Shown here: piece after piece, positions 60,674-64,000 of the stretch
Numbering within the stretch: position 1 is the first letter of the stretch
Layout: each line of letters starts with the position of its first letter
Assembly (NCBI GenBank): GCA_020850355.1
Contig: JADZEX010000068.1
Coordinates: 1 to 64,000 of the forward strand
Reading direction: 5' to 3'
DNA length: 64,000 nucleotides
From: Fimbriimonadaceae bacterium
GTDB lineage: Bacteria; Armatimonadota; UBA10988
Program-made: the position numbers and the translations under genes
The notes under the pieces: model-generated
The model's input: only the letters and a program-made list of their open reading frames with translations
Database searches by the model: none
Told to the model about the DNA's origin: nothing

Positions 60674-61807
60674 TCAGTACACCCCATGCCGCCGGCAGGC
60701 CTCGAAGTAGGCCACCAGATTCTCCGGCGGCGTGCCCTCGCGGAAGCTGTCGGAGCTGCCCAGGATCAGACCACCACCAGGCTTGCCGATCTCCATCGCC
60801 CCGGCCACGGTCTGCTCGACCAGTTCCGGCGAGCCCCGGAGCACAACGTAGAGCAGGTCGATGTAGCCCTTCAGGCAGACCCGGTCGCCGATGCTGGCCT
60901 TGGCGGTCGCCAGATCGAAGTCGCAGAGCGGCGGTGGCGTGCAGGTTTCCAGGACATCCACCCCGCAATCGGCGAGCGTCCCCATCGTCTGGGCCAGGTG
61001 GCCGTCGTCGTAGTAGTCCACCAGCGCGCCGTAGGAGTGAGTCAGGCCCACCAGTTGCCGCACGTGCGGCGCAAAGACCTCAGCAAAGTGGGCCGGCGAC
61101 CAGCCGGCGGAGACGCTGTTGTAGTAGTTGTTCGCGAAGATCCACTCCACCCCCGCCTCCAGGGCCGCCCGCGCCTGGGCCAGGGTGCGCTGCTGGAAGA
61201 TCGCCAACAGCTCATCGAACAGTGGCCGGTCCAGATAGTAGTCCTGCATCAAGTCCTGCATCGCCCGAGCGTCGCCCGCCTGGTGGCACAGCTCGCTGTA
61301 GATGTTGACCAGCACCACCCCATCCTCGCCCAGTTCGCGCTGGCGAGCCACGACATGGTCGAAGTTGGCGTCGATCGGCGGGAGCAGGTAGCGCAGCGCC
61401 GGCAGGTCGTCGCGTGACTTCACCAGGTACTCGGTCTGGATCGGGTTCGGCGCCATGCCGTACTCGCGCCCAGCGGGCGGGATGCGCGTGACATCACGCA
61501 GCGTGCCGGCCGGGGCTTGGAAGGTCCGGTCGACCACGTCGTACGGCTCGTCGTGCCAGCGCCGCTGCGTGACGCGGACCTCCGGCAGGTGGTACTCGGC
61601 CGGGTAGGTGGTCAGGTAGTTGGGGGTCCGGGGGCTGAGGATCTCCATCGGGTCGAGCCACGGCTCGTAGCGCTGGCGCAGGCCATGGCAGCCGTGGGGA
61701 TCGATCCAAGCCCAGTGCAGCCGCGGGGCGATGGGCACCCGGTCCGGCTCCTCATGGCGCACTGCCGCCAGCAGTCGCTGCCGGCTACTCATCGGTGCAC
61801 CAGCCAT
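60674..61807 (-). CDS. URO-D-family protein, corrinoid methyltransferase-like
   Basis: A 377-residue TIM-barrel protein of the uroporphyrinogen decarboxylase superfamily, starting with SSRQRLLAAVRHEEPDRVPIAPR, the usual N-terminal pattern. The expected metal-site region reads DYYDDGHLAQTMGTLADCGVD followed by ETCTPPPLCD. It therefore differs both from HemE and from the HSDG form of the other URO-D gene at 50640. A C-terminal GGGLILGSSDSF loop is conserved in this group. ATG 61807 shares one base with the stop of the truncated GntR fragment (TGATG), and GGAGG lies 7 nt upstream. This suggests it was once cotranscribed with that regulator. Confidence 0.87.
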   Translation of the reverse strand: MAGAPMSSRQRLLAAVRHEEPDRVPIAPRLHWAWIDPHGCHGLRQRYEPWLDPMEILSPRTPNYLTTYPAEYHLPEVRVTQRRWHDEPYDVVDRTFQAPAGTLRDVTRIPPAGREYGMAPNPIQTEYLVKSRDDLPALRYLLPPIDANFDHVVARQRELGEDGVVLVNIYSELCHQAGDARAMQDLMQDYYLDRPLFDELLAIFQQRTLAQARAALEAGVEWIFANNYYNSVSAGWSPAHFAEVFAPHVRQLVGLTHSYGALVDYYDDGHLAQTMGTLADCGVDVLETCTPPPLCDFDLATAKASIGDRVCLKGYIDLLYVVLRGSPELVEQTVAGAMEIGKPGGGLILGSSDSFREGTPPENLVAYFEACRRHGVY

Positions 61808-61965
61808 CAACTCACCTCCGTCGCGGCGGCCTGGGCCGCGAACCTCTCGCGGGCCGCGGCCAGGTGTCGCCGCATCGCCGTCTCCGCGGCCGCCGCGTCG
61901 CCGGCGTCCAGGGCTGCGAACAGCGCCGCGTGCGGGTCCTCCGGCGCCGGGCGGACCGGCCGGGC
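61807..61965 (-). pseudogene. 3' fragment of a GntR-family regulator (FCD domain end)
   Basis: About 48 codons end at TGA 61807-61809. The translation HAALFAALDAGDAAAAETAM followed by RRHLAAARERF matches the last helices of FadR/GntR FCD domains, where H..I..AL...D...A...M..HL is conserved. No DNA-binding winged helix or earlier FCD helices were found upstream in any frame, so the gene is truncated. The open frame continues to 62271 only as Pro/Arg-rich sequence. A complete copy would probably have regulated the URO-D gene it overlaps. Short length limits confidence. Confidence 0.5.
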
Positions 61966-62330
61966 CAGAGGGCGTGCCGCGGAGCGGCGGCGAAACACGG
62001 GTCTGGACTGACGGTACTCCGCCGGTCCTGACCCGTTTTCGACGCCACCACCCCTAGCCGGCCCGGCCCGCCGGTCGCCAGCGGGGGTGGCCGGGTGCTG
62101 CCGGACCGCCGCCGGAGGGCGCCGCGCAGCCGGCGGTCCCGGTAGCGGCAACCCTGGCGGTTGCCGACGCTGACGACCCGGTGCGCCATGGCGCGAGGCG
62201 CTCGCTGGCTGGGCGACCGCCAGAGTCGCCCCTACAGACGCTGGAGCGCGGCGCGGCCGTGCGCAGGACAAGCCGGTTGGGGTTGTTAGCTTGGGTGGAC
62301 GTAGTTACCCACGGCGGCGGCGCGCCGGAG
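61966..62330. other. Gene-free stretch with several palindromes
   Basis: About 365 nt without a convincing gene between the regulator fragment and the GH16 stop. It holds a long imperfect inverted repeat (61992-62040) and a smaller hairpin near 62150 (GGCAACC... GGTTGCC). It also holds a third near 62210 (GGGCGACC... GTCGCCC) followed by CCTACA, a pattern often seen in intergenic repeats of environmental bacteria. It looks like decayed or repeat-derived sequence. Confidence 0.55.
61992..62040. repeat. Imperfect inverted repeat, candidate REP/MITE-like element
   Basis: Arms CGGGTCTGGAC (61998-62008) and GTCCTGACCCG (62025-62035) pair except for one central mismatch, with outer GAAA/TTTC bases extending the stem and a 16-nt middle containing GGT/GCC pairing. 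It sits about 30 bp beyond the broken end of the regulator fragment. No terminator T-run fits either neighbour. Confidence 0.45.
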
Positions 62331-63563
62331 TCAAGGCTGTTCGCGCTGCCAGACCTTGACGTAGTCGACGTCCATCGAGGTGCCGTCGATGGCGTCGGTG
62401 ACCGGGCCGGCCCAGCGGATGATTGCCAGGCTGAGCCAGACTGCCGCCGGGCCGTGGCAAATGTCGTTTGGGGTGCGGCGGATCTCCTGGCCGTCGAAGT
62501 AGTAGATCAGCTCCTGGGGGTTCCACTCCAGGGCGTAGTTGTGGAACGAGTGCGCCAGGTCCGGCTGCGCCTCCGGCGCATTGGGCTGCAGGGCCGCGCG
62601 GCTGGCGCCGGGGATTGGCTTCCAGGCTGTGCCGTCGAGGTATTCCAGGCGAAAGTCCTGCACGATGCTGCGCCAGGCGGTACCGTCCTGCCAGCCGCTG
62701 ATCAGTTGCAGGCAGCCCAGGGCGACTGGTTGCGGGAAGGTCAGTTGCAGCCAGTGCGGGCCGTCGACGGCACTGACCCAGCGGGAGGCGGTGCCCAGCG
62801 CGCCGTCGTTGGCCTTGCTGGCGGGGTAGCGCGGGTCAAGCACCGAGCTGGCCGTGGCGACGGCGCCAAGGGCCAGGTTGGCGCCGGGTGGCTGCGCCTC
62901 GGCGGGGTTCGGGAAGACGCTTGGGTAGCCCTCGGCACTGGGCGCGAAGGCGCGCAGCTCCATGATCCGCACCGCGTCGGTGTCGTCAGAGACCAGGCGC
63001 ACCGCGGTGGTGGTGAGCGGCTGCGGCAGCGGGAAGTTGAAGCCGGCGTCCTCTTGCGCTTCGCCGGTCGGACCCCGGCCGTAGTACCAGCGGCCGCCAC
63101 GGGCCCAGTGCGTGCCGCTGTGGTTGTGCAGGTTGAGGTTCAACTCGTTGGGCACCTGGCCCTCGTTGATGTCGATCTCGAAGCGCTGGGCCGGCTTGCC
63201 CGTGGTCATGATCCAGAACGAGTTGTTGGTGCCGGTCGCGGCGGCGTAGCGGTAGCGGCACTCGAAGTAGCCGTAGCAGAACTCCTGGCGGGTCCACAGA
63301 CTGGCGGCGGTCCAGTCCTGCCCGCCCCGCTGCTCGCGGCGGGCGAGCAGCCGCAACAGGTCGTCGCCGAGCACGGCGTTCTCGCGCCAGCGGCTGCACA
63401 GGATGTGCCCGCTCGGGCCGTTCTGCGAGTGCCACTTGGCATCGAGCGCCGCGTCGTCACCGTCGAACTCGTCGTTGAAGACGAGCTTCCAGCCGTCGCC
63501 CAGAGGACCCGCCGGCGCCGCCACAGTCAGCCAGGCCAGCGCGCAGCCCGCCAAGATCAGCAC
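62331..63563 (-). CDS. Secreted GH16-family glycosidase with inserted discoidin-like (F5/8C) domain
   Basis: A 410-residue exported enzyme of the beta-glucanase/agarase clan. The N-terminal half has WKLVFNDEFDG, YGYFECRYRYA and the catalytic signature FEIDINE, with Glu129 (nucleophile), Asp131 and Glu134 (acid/base). The C-terminal half has FHNYALEWNPQELIYYFDGQ and a final MDVDYVKVW strand typical of GH16. Between them (about 165-335) lies a discoidin/CBM32-like domain (NLALGAVATASSVLDPRYPA... DGPHWLQLTF). The start is GTG 63563 with GGGAG about 7 nt upstream, followed by a signal peptide. Substrate is probably a beta-1,3/1,4-glucan or galactan; this is not decided by the sequence. Confidence 0.88.
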   Translation of the reverse strand: MLILAGCALAWLTVAAPAGPLGDGWKLVFNDEFDGDDAALDAKWHSQNGPSGHILCSRWRENAVLGDDLLRLLARREQRGGQDWTAASLWTRQEFCYGYFECRYRYAAATGTNNSFWIMTTGKPAQRFEIDINEGQVPNELNLNLHNHSGTHWARGGRWYYGRGPTGEAQEDAGFNFPLPQPLTTTAVRLVSDDTDAVRIMELRAFAPSAEGYPSVFPNPAEAQPPGANLALGAVATASSVLDPRYPASKANDGALGTASRWVSAVDGPHWLQLTFPQPVALGCLQLISGWQDGTAWRSIVQDFRLEYLDGTAWKPIPGASRAALQPNAPEAQPDLAHSFHNYALEWNPQELIYYFDGQEIRRTPNDICHGPAAVWLSLAIIRWAGPVTDAIDGTSMDVDYVKVWQREQP

Positions 63564-63670
63564 ATCGGTCTCCCACCGCTGTTCGACGTCAGTCTGTGAC
63601 CAGCGGGTCCCCTCTGGCAGGATCGTGCCGACCGTAGTCGAACGACCGGTTGGTCGGTTGGAGCATCACG

Positions 63671-64000
63671 ATGTCGGTGGAACGGATCGCGATTCCGGCG
63701 GACCGCCTGGCGCTGGGCACCTACCGGCAGTGGGAGCCGGGCTGGTTTCTGCTCACCGCCGGCGACTTCGCCAGCGGCGAATACAACTGCATGACCATCT
63801 CGTGGGGCACCTACGGCATCCTCTGGGGGCGCCCGCAGGTCCATGTGCTGGTCCGCCCGCAGCGCCACACCTACGGCTTCATGGAGCGCTACGACACCTT
63901 CACGGTGACCGCCTTTGGCGAACAACACCGCGCCGCGCTGCAGCTCTGCGGCAGCGTGTCGGGCCGCGAGGTTGACAAGATCGCCGAGACGGGCCTGACG
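63671..64000 (+). CDS. Flavin-reductase-like FMN-binding protein, 5' part, cut by window end
   Basis: An open reading frame of 110 codons runs from ATG 63671 through the last base of the window. The product (GWFLLTAGDFASGEYNCMTI followed by SWG, then RPQVHVLVRPQRHTYGFME and FTVTAFGE) matches the flavin reductase-like domain, where MTISWG and the RP.R.T loop contact FMN. GGAG lies about 8 nt upstream of the ATG. It is divergent from the GH16 gene with 107 nt between starts. Role is probably an NAD(P)H-flavin oxidoreductase or an FMN-binding protein of unknown substrate. Confidence 0.85.
   Translation, partial: MSVERIAIPADRLALGTYRQWEPGWFLLTAGDFASGEYNCMTISWGTYGILWGRPQVHVLVRPQRHTYGFMERYDTFTVTAFGEQHRAALQLCGSVSGREVDKIAETGLT

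Noticed and set aside
60674-61807. Annotation of the URO-D proteins as HemE for haem synthesis
   Set aside because: Neither shows the HemE substrate-binding pattern; both fit the methyltransferase-like branch better.
62181-63599. A 472-codon plus-strand frame opposite the GH16 gene
   Set aside because: Antisense to a strongly supported glycosidase; Val/Gly/Arg-rich with no motif.
1-64000. tRNA, rRNA, transposase, integrase or phage genes
   Set aside because: Reading both strands showed no cloverleaf-like CCA-ended segments, rRNA stretches or mobile-element proteins.

Overview
The window is very GC-rich (by eye near 70%; not computed) and comes from a diderm bacterium. It encodes a secretin, outer-membrane porins, lipoproteins with clear lipoboxes, a heptosyltransferase-family GT9 enzyme and a protein with three POTRA domains. 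The mix of large prepilin-type proteins, URO-D-family methyltransferase-like proteins beside SDR enzymes, and a HerA-type ATPase resembles Armatimonadota or neighbouring candidate phyla such as WS1. That assignment is inference; no rRNA or other phylogenetic marker is present. I saw no tRNA, rRNA, CRISPR array, transposase, attachment site or replication origin.

Region 1 (about 1-7,600, minus strand) is a type IV pilus assembly cluster, pilM-pilN-pilO-pilP, then a stand-alone STN-domain protein, then a pilQ-like secretin. It starts at a good sigma70-like promoter (7443-7472) and ends at a hairpin terminator (4-33). Every product carries a long low-complexity segment. The most striking is an acidic, Phe-repeat linker of about 240 residues inside PilM.

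Region 2 (7,616-28,949, minus strand) is a minor-pilin operon. A GspG/PilE-like pilin is followed by PilV-like, FimT/GspH-like, PilW-like and PilX-like proteins of unusual size, then two giant secreted proteins (about 1,950 and 2,180 residues). The first giant protein sits where pilY1 lies in classical minor-pilin operons and carries several EF-hand-like Asp-rich loops.

Region 3 (29,050-31,291, minus strand) is a small signalling unit: a GAF-domain histidine kinase and a coupled protein of unknown function, with their own promoter.

Region 4 (31,288-47,708, minus strand) is a twelve-gene surface-glycan operon. It starts with a beta-propeller protein carrying five NBR1/FW-like Ig domains. Four GT-C-type membrane proteins, a Wzx-like flippase, three GT2 enzymes, one GT4, a UDP-sugar epimerase and one GT9 follow. 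Nine of the eleven junctions are 4-nt ATGA or GTGA overlaps. The operon has an extended -10 promoter (47779-47808).

Region 5 (48,007-56,816, plus strand) holds two tandem porins, each with its own terminator. After them comes a run of a URO-D-family protein, two SDR oxidoreductases, a HAS-barrel-like protein, an isochorismatase-like protein with a twin-arginine N-terminus, and a HerA ATPase, then AhpC.

Region 6 (56,843-64,000) has a small lipoprotein, a divergent YchF-like GTPase, a POTRA-TPR periplasmic protein, a second URO-D-family protein and a truncated GntR/FCD fragment beside an inverted repeat. It ends with a GH16 glycosidase whose catalytic fold is split by a discoidin-like insertion, and a flavin-reductase-like gene cut by the window end.
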